Positions 1-8,363 of a DNA stretch of 64,000 nucleotides are shown here, piece by piece; the stretch's first letter is position 1, and every line of letters begins with the position of its first letter. Origin of the DNA: Treponema sp. (GTDB taxonomy: Bacteria; Spirochaetota; Spirochaetia; Treponematales; Breznakiellaceae); the NCBI GenBank assembly GCA_009777735.1, contig WRLF01000014.1, positions 1 through 64,000 of the forward strand, in the 5' to 3' direction. The position numbers were made by a program, and so were the translations under genes. The notes under the pieces are model-generated. The model searched no databases. It was not told where the DNA came from and was given only the letters and a program-made list of their open reading frames with translations.

Positions 1-179
1 GTCAGGCTCTGGGTCAGGTTCGGGTTCAGGCTCTGGCTCAGGTTCAGGTTCAGGTTCGGGTTCAGGCTCTGGCTCAGGTTCAGGTTCAGGTTCGGGTTCA
101 GGTTCAGGCTCAGGTTCGGGTTCAGGCTCTGGCTCAGGTTCAGGTTCAGGTTCGGGTTCAGGTTCAGGCTCAGGTTCGG
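1..179. repeat. Tandem repeat encoding Glu-Pro, 60-bp higher-order unit
   Basis: Hexamers of the type GGTTCA/GGCTCT/GGTTCG encode Pro-Glu on the minus strand. Bases 61-119 and 121-179 are identical, giving a 60-bp super-unit (10 dipeptides). Bases 31-60 match 67-96. The identity at synonymous positions suggests recent unit duplication or strand slippage. Confidence 0.9.
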
Positions 180-378
180 CAAATGCTAATGTATTTTCGT
201 ATTCTTCAGGAGTGGTTTCATCGACAAGAACTTGTACCTCTGTCTCGGTGATAACAGATTCGTTACTGGGTGCAATTTCCTGCAACAGGTTTGATTCGCC
301 CTGACTCCGGGGATCGGTGGCACAAGAAGCAATCAACCATGCCAGTATAAGAAAACTAATAATTGTTGCATTTTTCAA
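1..378 (-). CDS. Glu-Pro repeat lipoprotein (C-terminus beyond window)
   Basis: The frame is open from a TTG at 378 to the window edge (126 codons). The TTG overlaps the TGA of the upstream gene (TTGA) and has GGAGA seven bases before it, so translation is probably coupled. The N-terminus is a lipoprotein signal (hydrophobic stretch, then LIASC). About 40 ordinary residues follow, and then alternating Glu-Pro to the edge. Extended Glu-Pro tracts are rigid and often span the periplasm or stand a domain off the membrane. Function is unknown because the C-terminal part is not visible. The start and lipobox are seen; the spacer role is inferred. Confidence 0.75.
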   Translation of the reverse strand, partial: MKNATIISFLILAWLIASCATDPRSQGESNLLQEIAPSNESVITETEVQVLVDETTPEEYENTLAFAEPEPEPEPEPEPEPEPEPEPEPEPEPEPEPEPEPEPEPEPEPEPEPEPEPEPEPDPEPD

Positions 379-890
379 GGGACATTCTCCATGATTTCGT
401 TTATGGTTCTTTCAATCTGATTCCGCCACACCTGTTCGCCGCTTCTGAGCGGATCCTGCCAATAAGGTGCAGCATCTTCAGAAGTCCATATTGAACGCTG
501 CTCTCTTTCAAGAAGGACACCAGGTATAAAGTCCGGTTCATCAGGAAGAAATAACTCGTCCGGCTGTATAATGATCCTTTGTGGTGTCGGGACATTCTCC
601 GTTACCGAAACTCTCTGTTCGCCGGATGTATCATTACTCACCAATGACGCTCCAATAATAATCAACAGAAATAGGGCAAAAGCTCCGAGTGCAATTGCCA
701 ATACCATGCGCCGTTTACTCAGTGGTATCCAGCCCGGCAGTTTGTCGGCTGCCAGTGCCATTATGTCACGTAATCCTGCCATTATATCAGCCAACCTTCG
801 GGTAAAAACGCTCCGGATTGTCTTTCCGGGAGAGGTTACTGTAATTATCGGCACAGACAAACATGCTATAAAGCGTGATAAAATGGACAT
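375..890 (-). CDS. Single-pass membrane protein of unknown function
   Basis: A basic N-terminal part is followed by one strong membrane segment (about 20 residues after a KRR) and a C-terminal domain of about 90 residues rich in Pro, Glu and Asp. The orientation is probably N-in with the C-terminal part outside the cytoplasm. The start is uncertain: GTG 902, ATG 890 and ATG 782 are in frame, and only 782 has a GAAGG upstream, 12 bases away. It is followed with overlap by the Glu-Pro lipoprotein, so the two probably act together at the envelope. I do not recognise the family. Confidence 0.6.
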   Translation of the reverse strand: MSILSRFIACLSVPIITVTSPGKTIRSVFTRRLADIMAGLRDIMALAADKLPGWIPLSKRRMVLAIALGAFALFLLIIIGASLVSNDTSGEQRVSVTENVPTPQRIIIQPDELFLPDEPDFIPGVLLEREQRSIWTSEDAAPYWQDPLRSGEQVWRNQIERTINEIMENVP

Positions 891-939
891 ATTCAAAAAC
901 ACTATAGCATAATATATGTTTTGGTGCTATGCTTCACCA

Positions 940-2127
940 ATGACTAAACGCCTATCATATGTATTAGTAACTCCCTACACTATTGTCAAAAGCAGGACCG
1001 GCGGGGTTCTGTCAAGATTGTTGGCACGTACAGATTTGGAATTGGCCGGAGCGCAAATGTTCGCTGCCGATAAACAGTTTGCATTTGAATTCGCCAAATT
1101 GCTGCGGGATCGTTCGCCGGAAAATAAAATCATGCTGCTTGCGGACTATATCGAGAAAAACATGACGCCTTCAGGCGGCAGACCGCACCGGACACTGTTG
1201 CTGTTATTCAGGGGGGAAAACCCCTGCGAGCAGCTTCACACTACTTGCGGGCATCTGTATATGCAAAATGTTGAACTGGATGCGCTGTCCGGAGAAACCA
1301 TCAGGGATACGTACTCCGATATGATTTTTTCGCAGGATAATCCCGAGGAAGTTACCTATTTTGAACCTGCCGTTCTTACTCCCCGCAATCAGAATGAAGC
1401 GGACGATGACCTGCTTAAATTGGCAAATTTTCTCGAGGGAAGGGGTAATATCGTGCAAAATGTCACGTATTCTGACCCCTCAAAAATTGAACAGACACTG
1501 GTTGTCATTAAACCCGATAACTGGGAACACCATCCATCCCGTCCCGGCGCAATTATTGATATGTTCTCCCGCACCGGGCTGAGGATCATTGGTATTAAGG
1601 TCCATCGTTTTTCGCTGGCGCAAGCCATGGATTTTTACGGTGCTGTGGGGGAAGGACTAAAAGAGAAACTTGCTCCGGGTTTTGCTCTGCGGGCAAAAAG
1701 AATACTGGAAAAACAGTTCCGGTTCAGGTTAAGTGATGAATCCCTAAATGCCCTGACAAACTCTTTTGGTGCTGAATGTGCACAGGATCAATATGCCAAA
1801 CTGGTAAAATTTATGACCGGTAAACGGTTGCCGCTTGCCGGAGGCGGCTCTTACTCTCAGGAAGAACTCAACAAGCCCGGTGATGTAGAGTGCATGATTC
1901 TCGTCTACGAAGGTGAAAACGCGATTAAAAAAATCCGCGATGTATTGGGCCCCACCAATCCGCTTGAAGCGCCGAAAGGTACTGTCCGCAGGGAATTCGG
2001 TTCAAACATTATGGTTAATACCGCCCATGCCTCGGATTCGGCAGAAAGTTATATCAGGGAAAAAACCATTCTCAAAATCGACGAAAATCCCCTTGTTAAT
2101 ATTATACGAGAACACTTGGGAAGGTAG
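940..2127 (+). CDS. ndk: Tandem nucleoside diphosphate kinase, N-terminal copy degenerate
   Basis: About 395 residues, against about 140-150 for ordinary Ndk. The C-terminal half has Ndk hallmarks: TLVVIKPD, a Lys-rich middle, ENAIKKIRDVLGPTNP and NTAHASDS with the phosphorylated His (residue 363 from this start). The N-terminal half follows the same order (SYVLVTPYTIV, then GETIRDTYSDMIF) but has no His at the active site. It is best read as a fused second Ndk fold that has lost catalysis and may serve structure or regulation. Ndk transfers the gamma phosphate between nucleoside tri- and diphosphates. ATG 916 is also in frame, but ATG 940 starts at the domain edge; neither has a clear SD. 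Confidence 0.8.
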   Translation: MTKRLSYVLVTPYTIVKSRTGGVLSRLLARTDLELAGAQMFAADKQFAFEFAKLLRDRSPENKIMLLADYIEKNMTPSGGRPHRTLLLLFRGENPCEQLHTTCGHLYMQNVELDALSGETIRDTYSDMIFSQDNPEEVTYFEPAVLTPRNQNEADDDLLKLANFLEGRGNIVQNVTYSDPSKIEQTLVVIKPDNWEHHPSRPGAIIDMFSRTGLRIIGIKVHRFSLAQAMDFYGAVGEGLKEKLAPGFALRAKRILEKQFRFRLSDESLNALTNSFGAECAQDQYAKLVKFMTGKRLPLAGGGSYSQEELNKPGDVECMILVYEGENAIKKIRDVLGPTNPLEAPKGTVRREFGSNIMVNTAHASDSAESYIREKTILKIDENPLVNIIREHLGR

Positions 2128-2222
2128 AGGGGTATGTTAGAGACGAGGGACAAGGGATCGGGGATCAGGGATCATTCAATCCCCTATTCCCGGTCCCTGG
2201 TTCCTGGTCCCCGATCCCTATT
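2122..2222. repeat. Inverted pair of period-7 arrays
   Basis: From 2122 to 2177 the sequence runs in heptads (AGGTAGA, GGGGTAT, then ACGAGGG, ACAAGGG, ATCGGGG, ATCAGGG). From 2181 to 2222 pyrimidine heptads follow (CCCCTAT, TCCCGGT, CCCTGGT, TCCTGGT, CCCCGAT, CCCTATT). The arms are nearly complementary (16 of 17 for the outer block), so a long imperfect hairpin can form. It starts at the ndk stop codon and enters the 5' end of the next ORF. Confidence 0.8.
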
Positions 2223-3609
2223 CTTCATTTTTCTTTTTTCTTTTTTTTCTTTTCACTTGATTTCCCAGGATTTCGGATTCGGGTTTGATGATGAAGCGGA
2301 TTTTGCGGACAGCGGCGGCAGTTCTTTTGCGTTTTCTGCGGGCGGCGAAGTATCAGCATCCCTTATTGGATATGTTGATGATTTTTCCAAAGGGGCGGAG
2401 CATACCGCTCTGGGAGATATTTTTTCCGGTAAGCTTAATTTTTCTGCAAGTACACCATATGCCGAAGGGGTCATAAAATTAAATTTGATACCTGCGGAAA
2501 TGCCTGTCAGCCTTGATGAGGCATATATGCGTGTTTTTTTAGGCAGATTCGATATAACAGCGGGCTTGAGGAAACTTACCTGGGGAAAAGCAGACAGTTT
2601 TGGCCCGCTTGATGTGATTAACCCTCTGGATTATTCGCAGATATTCATTGAAATGTCTGATAACATCAGTTTGATAAATATAAAAACTGCTCGCCCTCTT
2701 ATTCATGCCGCATTCAGGCTGGGAGATTTTTCAAAAATTGAAGGGGTGTTTATTCCCTGGTTTGAGCCGCATTTTATTCCCCGGTCAGGAAAATGGGCAG
2801 TTGCTCAAGTGGAAATGCTTGCAATGGAAAATTTATCGATGGTTCACCCTCAGTTTGGTTTGATTACAATACCAATAACGGTACATGAACCGGAAACAAC
2901 AACATTTAATTATGCACAAGCCGGGCTCAGATTTACCACTACCATTGGCAGTGCGGATCTCGGCGCACAGTATTATTATGGGCGGTTGCCTCAACCATCG
3001 GCTGAAATAAATGTCAATGTTATCAGTATGATCCCTTTTGATGCTGAATCTGAAATAACTGTGGTGTACAACCCTTATCACCAGATCGGGTTTGATTATG
3101 CACAAGTATTATTTGGATTTAATACTCGTGCGGAATTTGCGGTCAATATAACCGAGGACCTCAATGGCGATGACGGATCGGTGTACAATCCGTTCATATC
3201 CTGGTCTTTAGGGTTTGATCGTGACATTGCCTGGGGGATAAATCTTAACATTCAGGTCAATGAAAGTATTCGTTTGATGCACAGTAAACTGGGTGATGAA
3301 ATTGATGCAGATAATCCCATGAGTTTAATGAACGGTAATTTTGACATCGAAGGCGGCCGGCCGGGAACAGCAACCCGTCTGACAGCGGCTGTTTCCCGGA
3401 AATTTTTCCGTGAGGAACTTGAACTGCGGGCTGCGGTTGTCTGGGGCATGGAAGACAGGGACTGTGCCATTATGCCGGCGTTTATCTGGTCAAAAGACAA
3501 TTTCCGCGCTTCTTTTTCCGGCGGCTTTTTTGCCGGCAATACCAACGGCCAGCTTGGTCAATACCGGGATAATGATTTTCTTAAAATAGCTCTCATTTAT
3601 ACATTTTGA
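2134..3609 (+). CDS. Outer-membrane beta-barrel protein
   Basis: About 490 residues. An odd basic leader encoded by the heptad array is followed by a hydrophobic signal (FFIFLFSFFSFHLIS) and probable cleavage before QDFGFGF. The rest is rich in alternating hydrophobic/polar strands, Gly and aromatic residues, and it ends with a terminal aromatic (IALIYTF), typical of outer-membrane barrels. It resembles the large spirochaetal barrel families, but I cannot name it. ATG 2134 is the only ATG ahead of the signal; no SD is evident, so the true start may be a non-ATG codon near the signal. Substrate unknown. Confidence 0.65.
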   Translation: MLETRDKGSGIRDHSIPYSRSLVPGPRSLFFIFLFSFFSFHLISQDFGFGFDDEADFADSGGSSFAFSAGGEVSASLIGYVDDFSKGAEHTALGDIFSGKLNFSASTPYAEGVIKLNLIPAEMPVSLDEAYMRVFLGRFDITAGLRKLTWGKADSFGPLDVINPLDYSQIFIEMSDNISLINIKTARPLIHAAFRLGDFSKIEGVFIPWFEPHFIPRSGKWAVAQVEMLAMENLSMVHPQFGLITIPITVHEPETTTFNYAQAGLRFTTTIGSADLGAQYYYGRLPQPSAEINVNVISMIPFDAESEITVVYNPYHQIGFDYAQVLFGFNTRAEFAVNITEDLNGDDGSVYNPFISWSLGFDRDIAWGINLNIQVNESIRLMHSKLGDEIDADNPMSLMNGNFDIEGGRPGTATRLTAAVSRKFFREELELRAAVVWGMEDRDCAIMPAFIWSKDNFRASFSGGFFAGNTNGQLGQYRDNDFLKIALIYTF

Positions 3610-3610
3610 T

Positions 3611-3624
3611 GCTTACCTCTTACC
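3611..3624. repeat. Two period-7 units after stop codon
   Basis: GCTTACC then TCTTACC directly after the TGA of the barrel gene. This resembles the longer arrays at 6605, 43674, 50226 and 50318. Confidence 0.5.
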
Positions 3625-3654
3625 TTGACACACCTGCCGTATCATGGTGATAAT
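3625..3654 (+). promoter_or_regulatory. Sigma-70-type promoter for the EF-G-like gene
   Basis: A perfect -35 TTGACA (3625-3630), an 18-base spacer and -10 GATAAT (3649-3654). It lies about 70 bases before the GTG start at 3723. Confidence 0.7.
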
Positions 3655-3722
3655 ATCAGCAAGCAAAACGAGGAAAGCGCGCTGCGCCTGTGCGTCAGAG
3701 CGGCTTTCAAAAAGGAGACCCT

Positions 3723-5804
3723 GTGAGCTACGCAACAGACAATATTAAAAATGTCGCCATAGCCGGACATGGACAAACCGGTAAAACCACACTTTTTGAG
3801 CATGTACTGCTTGCAGGAGGGGTAATACCCCGTGCAGAAACATTGGAATCCGGTAAAACGGTCAGTGATTCCAGCCCGGAGGAAATTGAACGAAAAATTT
3901 CCATAAATACCGCAATGGGCCATGTAGAGCGGAACGGGACGAAAATAAATATTTTTGACACCCCTGGTTCGTCTGACTTTTCCGGGAACGTAATTTCCAG
4001 TTTTCGTGCTTCTGAATTTGCCCTGCTGATGGTAGACGGCCGTTCCGGAGTGCAGATCGAAACTGTTAAGCTCTGGCGGAATTTAGATGAGCGTAAAAAG
4101 CCGCGAGGCGTTTTCATTGCCAAACTGGATAATGATCTTGCGGATTTTAACAAGGCTTTGGATGATATAAAAGAAAAATTTAAAATTGAGCCGGTTCCGG
4201 TGACGCTGCCAATGGGAAACGGCAGCGGATTCAAAGGCGTTATAGATGTATTGCACGACAAGGCCTGGCTTGCCGGCGGTGATTCTGTTGAAAAAGAATG
4301 TCCCATTCCCGATGAATACAAGGATGCGGCAGCGGCAGCCCGTGAAAGGCTTATCGAAGCTGCAGCAGACGGTGATGACACCCTCATGGACAAATACCTT
4401 GAGCAAGGCACCCTTTCGCCGGAAGAAATGAAAACCGGGCTCGTTAAGGCGCTGGCAGAAAATAAATACGTTCCCGCTTTTGCCGGCGTTGCGTTGAACA
4501 ATTCCGGCATTATACCCATGCTTGATTTTATCGCCGATGTGGGGCCAAACCCCCGCACTTCGCAAGATGCCGTTCTTGATGCAGAAGGCAAAGAGCTGCA
4601 GGCTCCCATTGATCCGGACAAACCGCTTGCGGCGTTAATTATCAAAACCACTTACGATCAATTTTCGGGAAAACTTTCCTGGGTAAAAGTTATAACAGGC
4701 AAACTAGCGGCGGACTCTGAGGCATATAATGTCTCTGAAAGTAAAAAAGAACGTATCGGCAAGCTTTTTACCTGCCAGGGCAAAAAGCTCGAAGAAATAA
4801 AGGAACTCAATGCCGGCGATGTAGGCATTATCACTAAGTCCGCTACTCTGAAAACCAACGACACCCTTGCTGCAGGAGACGGCGCTCTTGCTTTTGTTCC
4901 GCTGCACTTGCCCGAACCGGTACATTCAATAGCGGTCGCTGCGCTGGCAAAAAAAGATGATGACAAGCTCGGCGAATTCCTTGTTCGCGCCGCCGAGGAA
5001 GATAAAACTTTCCGGTATATTTATAACGGCGAGACGAAGGAAACGGTCATTTCCGGCATGGGTGAACTTCAAATCAATATTATTCTGGATAAAATAAAAA
5101 CAAATCAAAAAGTTGAAGTAGAAACCCGTGTCCCCAAGGTAGCCTACCGGGAAACAATTACGAAGAAAGCTGCCGCAGAGTATACCCATAAAAAGCAAAC
5201 CGGCGGCCATGGACAGTACGGCAAAGTAATGCTGGAAATTGCCCCCCTGCCCCGAGGCGAAGATTACCAGTTTATCTGGGCCATTTTCGGCGGGTCTATA
5301 CCCAAGAACTATCTCCCCGGAGTGGAAAAAGGCATTATTGAAGGTAAAGCACACGGAACCGTGGCGCAATACCCGGTAGTTGACGTTGAAGTCAAAATCA
5401 CTGACGGCAAGTATCACCCCGTCGATTCTTCGGAGCTTTCGTTCAAGCTGGCAGCGCGCAACGCTTTCCGCGATGCGATGAAGCAGGCCGCACCGACCTT
5501 GCTGGAACCAATCATGAACCTGACCGTTTTTGTCGAGGAAAAGTACCTTGGTGATGTCATGAGCGACCTGTCCGGCAAACGGGGAAAGATCCTTGGGCAG
5601 GATTCAGCGGGCGGCATTGCCGAAGTACGCGCTGAAGTTCCCCAGGGCGAACTGCTCCGTTATTCGATTGACCTGCGCTCAATTACCTCCGGTACCGGCT
5701 CATTCTCCGTGGCGTTCAGCCATTACTCCCCGATTTCCGGCCGCATCGCCGATGATGTCATCAAGGCACGGGAATCGTTCAAGCTGCAGGAAGCGGACGA
5801 GTAA
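3723..5804 (+). CDS. EF-G-like translational GTPase (second EF-G type)
   Basis: 693 residues with the EF-G domain order. The G1 loop is GHGQTGKT, switch I is around SINTAMG and G3 is DTPG. The G4 motif is AKLD, where canonical EF-G has NKxD. Domain IV includes GGHGQYGKV and the later HPVDSSELSFKLAARNAF region. The GTG start at 3723 has AAAGGAG six bases upstream; longer ORF starts lack this. Bacteria with several EF-Gs often split translocation and recycling roles, or keep a copy of unclear function. The altered G4 and the unusual P-loop suggest this is the divergent copy, not the housekeeping one. Its own promoter precedes it. Confidence 0.85.
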   Translation: MSYATDNIKNVAIAGHGQTGKTTLFEHVLLAGGVIPRAETLESGKTVSDSSPEEIERKISINTAMGHVERNGTKINIFDTPGSSDFSGNVISSFRASEFALLMVDGRSGVQIETVKLWRNLDERKKPRGVFIAKLDNDLADFNKALDDIKEKFKIEPVPVTLPMGNGSGFKGVIDVLHDKAWLAGGDSVEKECPIPDEYKDAAAAARERLIEAAADGDDTLMDKYLEQGTLSPEEMKTGLVKALAENKYVPAFAGVALNNSGIIPMLDFIADVGPNPRTSQDAVLDAEGKELQAPIDPDKPLAALIIKTTYDQFSGKLSWVKVITGKLAADSEAYNVSESKKERIGKLFTCQGKKLEEIKELNAGDVGIITKSATLKTNDTLAAGDGALAFVPLHLPEPVHSIAVAALAKKDDDKLGEFLVRAAEEDKTFRYIYNGETKETVISGMGELQINIILDKIKTNQKVEVETRVPKVAYRETITKKAAAEYTHKKQTGGHGQYGKVMLEIAPLPRGEDYQFIWAIFGGSIPKNYLPGVEKGIIEGKAHGTVAQYPVVDVEVKITDGKYHPVDSSELSFKLAARNAFRDAMKQAAPTLLEPIMNLTVFVEEKYLGDVMSDLSGKRGKILGQDSAGGIAEVRAEVPQGELLRYSIDLRSITSGTGSFSVAFSHYSPISGRIADDVIKARESFKLQEADE

Positions 5805-5807
5805 GGT

Positions 5808-6221
5808 TCATTTGTACACATTCCGTATTTTTTCCTTTCCCGGCAGGCGGTAGACATCAAAGTCTTTGTCCAGGCTGACTATTTTCTTGACGCCGGTTTT
5901 CTCGGCGGTTATTACCAGAGTTGCATCGGCAAAGTCCATGGGGAGATCGGCGTATTTGGCGGTTAATTCCATGATCCGGGGTATGTCGTGCTGGTTGATC
6001 TCACTGATGATTACCCCCTTGAGCATTACCCATTCATAAAAATCCTGCTGTGCCTTTACACTGAAATTGAGCAGATGAGAAACTTCGGTAAATACCGCAA
6101 GGGTGCTAATGAAAGAATATTGATGCCTGGTTAAAAAATCCCGAACTCTTTTGTGATATGTATCATCAACATCAAATAAGGCGATAAGAGGGCCTGAGTC
6201 AATAAGAATTCTGCCTTGCAC
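5808..6221 (-). CDS. vapC: VapC-type PIN-domain ribonuclease toxin
   Basis: 137 residues matching a PIN domain: ILIDSGPL with the first acidic residue, FTEV with the second, and DFADATLV with the third, plus SLDKDFD near the end. The four acidic residues would bind Mg2+/Mn2+ for RNA cleavage. The start is GTG, inside the upstream antitoxin gene (23-base overlap), as is usual for toxin-antitoxin pairs. It is tail-to-tail with the EF-G-like gene. VapC toxins typically cut tRNA or rRNA; the target here is unknown. Confidence 0.85.
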   Translation of the reverse strand: MQGRILIDSGPLIALFDVDDTYHKRVRDFLTRHQYSFISTLAVFTEVSHLLNFSVKAQQDFYEWVMLKGVIISEINQHDIPRIMELTAKYADLPMDFADATLVITAEKTGVKKIVSLDKDFDVYRLPGKEKIRNVYK

Positions 6222-6462
6222 GAAGTTTCTCTCTTAAGCGTTCTTTATATGTTGTTGAGAGTTCGCCTTGCCCCGATCCGTACTTGCCAAAATAAGGCAG
6301 GCCCAGGGTGTAGGAATCTATCCCGCTTTCCTCGCGCTCATAGTACATATCAATGGACTCTTTGATGATGTCCGACTTTGTCTTGCCCTTGAGCCTGGAA
6401 AGAACAAGAAGCCTGTTACGGGTTTCCGCAGAAAGCCTCGCGGTGGTTACCTGGCTTGTCAT
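6199..6462 (-). CDS. vapB: VapB-type antitoxin, ribbon-helix-helix
   Basis: 87 residues from ATG 6462, which has GGAGG eight bases upstream; a longer frame to 6498 has no such site. The N-terminal TTARLSAETRNRL and the following KTKSDIIKESI form a ribbon-helix-helix DNA-binding fold. The C-terminal half would wrap the toxin. It precedes and overlaps vapC. It probably represses its own promoter as a complex with the toxin. Confidence 0.8.
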   Translation of the reverse strand: MTSQVTTARLSAETRNRLLVLSRLKGKTKSDIIKESIDMYYEREESGIDSYTLGLPYFGKYGSGQGELSTTYKERLREKLRARQNSY

Positions 6463-6604
6463 AACGCCTCCATAATACACAATGTAATACAAACACAAGA
6501 GAAAATCAAGTGTTACAAGAGATAAAATGTAAGCGGGTTATCATCAAAGATATGACTATTGTCTATGCTTTGACGGCAATTCGCCTGGCTTTCATACAAC
6601 GACA

Positions 6605-6639
6605 CTTTTACCTTTTACTTCTTACCTTATACCTTATTA
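6605..6639. repeat. Period-7 array abutting a stop codon
   Basis: Five heptads on the plus strand: CTTTTAC, CTTTTAC, TTCTTAC, CTTATAC, CTTATTA. The array ends exactly at the stop codon (6637-6639) of the leftward acyl-CoA ligase, so on that gene's strand it is a purine-rich array following the gene. Confidence 0.75.
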
Positions 6640-8340
6640 CCCCTCGTTTCTAATCTGCACTCTGCGAATCTTGCCGGAAATGGTTTTGGGAAGCTCGGTG
6701 ACAAATTCTACAATGCGGGGGTATTTGTACGGGGCGGTGGTTTGCTTGACGTGGTTTTGGAGTTCAAGCTTGAGTTCGTCGGAAGGAGTATAACCTTTGG
6801 CAAGCACCACTGTTGCTTTTACGACTGCACCCCGGTCGGGATCGGGAACGCCGGTTATTGCACATTCCAGGACGGCCGGATGTTCCAGAAGGGCGCTTTC
6901 AACTTCAAATGGGCCTATCCGGTAGCCGGAACTTTTTATAACATCATCGTAACGGCCGACAAACCAGAAATAACCGTCTTCATCTTTCCATGCAACATCA
7001 CCGGTATAATAAATATCATTGTTCCATACACTGTTCGTTAAGGCTTCGTCGCGGTAATAGCCGCCAAACATGCCCCAGGGCTTGCCTGGCAAGCCAGGCT
7101 TGCACTTGCCGGTACGGACAACGATTTGCCCTTCCTCACCCATGTTGCATGAGGAGCCGTCTTCACGGAGTATATCAATGTCATACCCCGGCGCGGGCTT
7201 TCCCATTGAGCCCGGTTTCGGAGTCAGCCAGGGCCATGTGCAGAGGGTGACGGTTAGTTCTGTTTGACCGTAACATTCCCGCAGCTTGATTCCCGTGCCG
7301 GCAAGAAACTGCTCGTAAATTTCCGGATTTAAGGGTTCACCGGCAACAACAGCGTGTTTTAGAGCAGAAAAATCGTATGCGGCCAGATCCTCTTTTATAA
7401 AAAAACGGTAAATTGTCGGTGGGGCGCAGAAGCTGGTAAGACGGTATTTGCCGAATAATTCCAGCATGACTGAAGGCACAAAGCGGTCGTAGTCATAAAT
7501 AAATATCCCTGCCCCGCATAGCCACTGCCCATAGAGGCAGCCCCAGGCGGATTTAGCCCAGCCGGTATCGGCAACAGTATAATGCAGGCCATCCGGCACG
7601 ACCTGGTGCCAGTACTTTGCCGTAACAATATGTCCCAGGGGGTAGACATAGTTATGGCGGACCATCTTGGGCATGCCGGTTGTGCCGGATGTAAAATACA
7701 GCAGCATAATATCGTCGTTTGTGTTTTTCTGTACCGGCCGTTTGAATTCTTTCGAAGCGTTTTCCATGAGAAGACTGAAATCGGCCCAGTTATTGTCTCC
7801 GCCGGGGGAGAAATCTTTTGGGTTGTGAACCGAACGGACAAAAGCCTTGTACCGCAGATCGGCTGCTCCGCCCTTTTTTTTCACTTCATCAATCCGGTTA
7901 ATAACATCCGGATCATCGACACAGATAATGGCGGCAATGTCTGCGGCTGCACAGCGGTACTCAATATCCTTAACGGTTAACAAGTGTGTAGCGGGAATTG
8001 TTATTGCACCAAGCTTGTGCAGCGCAAGAATGATGGGCCAGTATTCCCAGCGGCGCTTAAGTATCAGCATCACCGGATCGCCTTTTCCAATTCCGGCATC
8101 GGTAAGCACATTGGCCGCCTGGTCAGAAAGGGTTTTCATTTGAGCAAAAGTAAATGCCGCTTCGGCGCCGTTTTCATCACACCACACGAGCGCCCGTTTG
8201 CTGCCTTGTTCTTCGGCAAGAGCGTCAACCACATCATAAGCAAAGTTGAAATTATCCGGGGTGTTAATCGTAAAATTCGCGGAAAAATCCTCGTATGAGT
8301 CAAATTCTGTTTTTGGTAAATATGTGTCAAGAAGTTTCAT
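6637..8340 (-). CDS. AMP-forming acyl-CoA ligase (medium-chain/acetyl type)
   Basis: 567 residues of the adenylate-forming superfamily. Visible motifs are the phosphate loop YFTSGTTGMPK, the GYGQTE-like ECYGQTE, the A8 hinge region TGDVAWKDEDGY...GRYDDVIKSSGYRIGP, and the catalytic lysine in TISGKIRR near the C-terminus. The enzyme would activate a carboxylic acid to acyl-AMP and then acyl-CoA; the acid is not known. It is last in the leftward operon aroDE-rpiA-regulator-ligase, 23 bases after an XRE/cupin regulator gene. A paralogous ligase lies at 26379, also behind an XRE/cupin gene. Confidence 0.88.
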   Translation of the reverse strand: MKLLDTYLPKTEFDSYEDFSANFTINTPDNFNFAYDVVDALAEEQGSKRALVWCDENGAEAAFTFAQMKTLSDQAANVLTDAGIGKGDPVMLILKRRWEYWPIILALHKLGAITIPATHLLTVKDIEYRCAAADIAAIICVDDPDVINRIDEVKKKGGAADLRYKAFVRSVHNPKDFSPGGDNNWADFSLLMENASKEFKRPVQKNTNDDIMLLYFTSGTTGMPKMVRHNYVYPLGHIVTAKYWHQVVPDGLHYTVADTGWAKSAWGCLYGQWLCGAGIFIYDYDRFVPSVMLELFGKYRLTSFCAPPTIYRFFIKEDLAAYDFSALKHAVVAGEPLNPEIYEQFLAGTGIKLRECYGQTELTVTLCTWPWLTPKPGSMGKPAPGYDIDILREDGSSCNMGEEGQIVVRTGKCKPGLPGKPWGMFGGYYRDEALTNSVWNNDIYYTGDVAWKDEDGYFWFVGRYDDVIKSSGYRIGPFEVESALLEHPAVLECAITGVPDPDRGAVVKATVVLAKGYTPSDELKLELQNHVKQTTAPYKYPRIVEFVTELPKTISGKIRRVQIRNEG

Positions 8341-8363
8341 TGTCTGTTCCTTATTAAGTTTAT

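Noticed and set aside
1-179. CRISPR-like repeat
   Set aside because: The repeats are contiguous and codon-phased (Glu-Pro) with no spacers.
571-912. Plus-strand ORF opposite the membrane protein
   Set aside because: No SD and no recognisable features; the minus-strand frame has a membrane segment and is coupled to a lipoprotein gene.
3728-4651. Long minus-strand ORF inside the EF-G-like gene
   Set aside because: Antisense to a strongly conserved gene; its sequence is low-complexity Ser/Ala-rich and lacks motifs.
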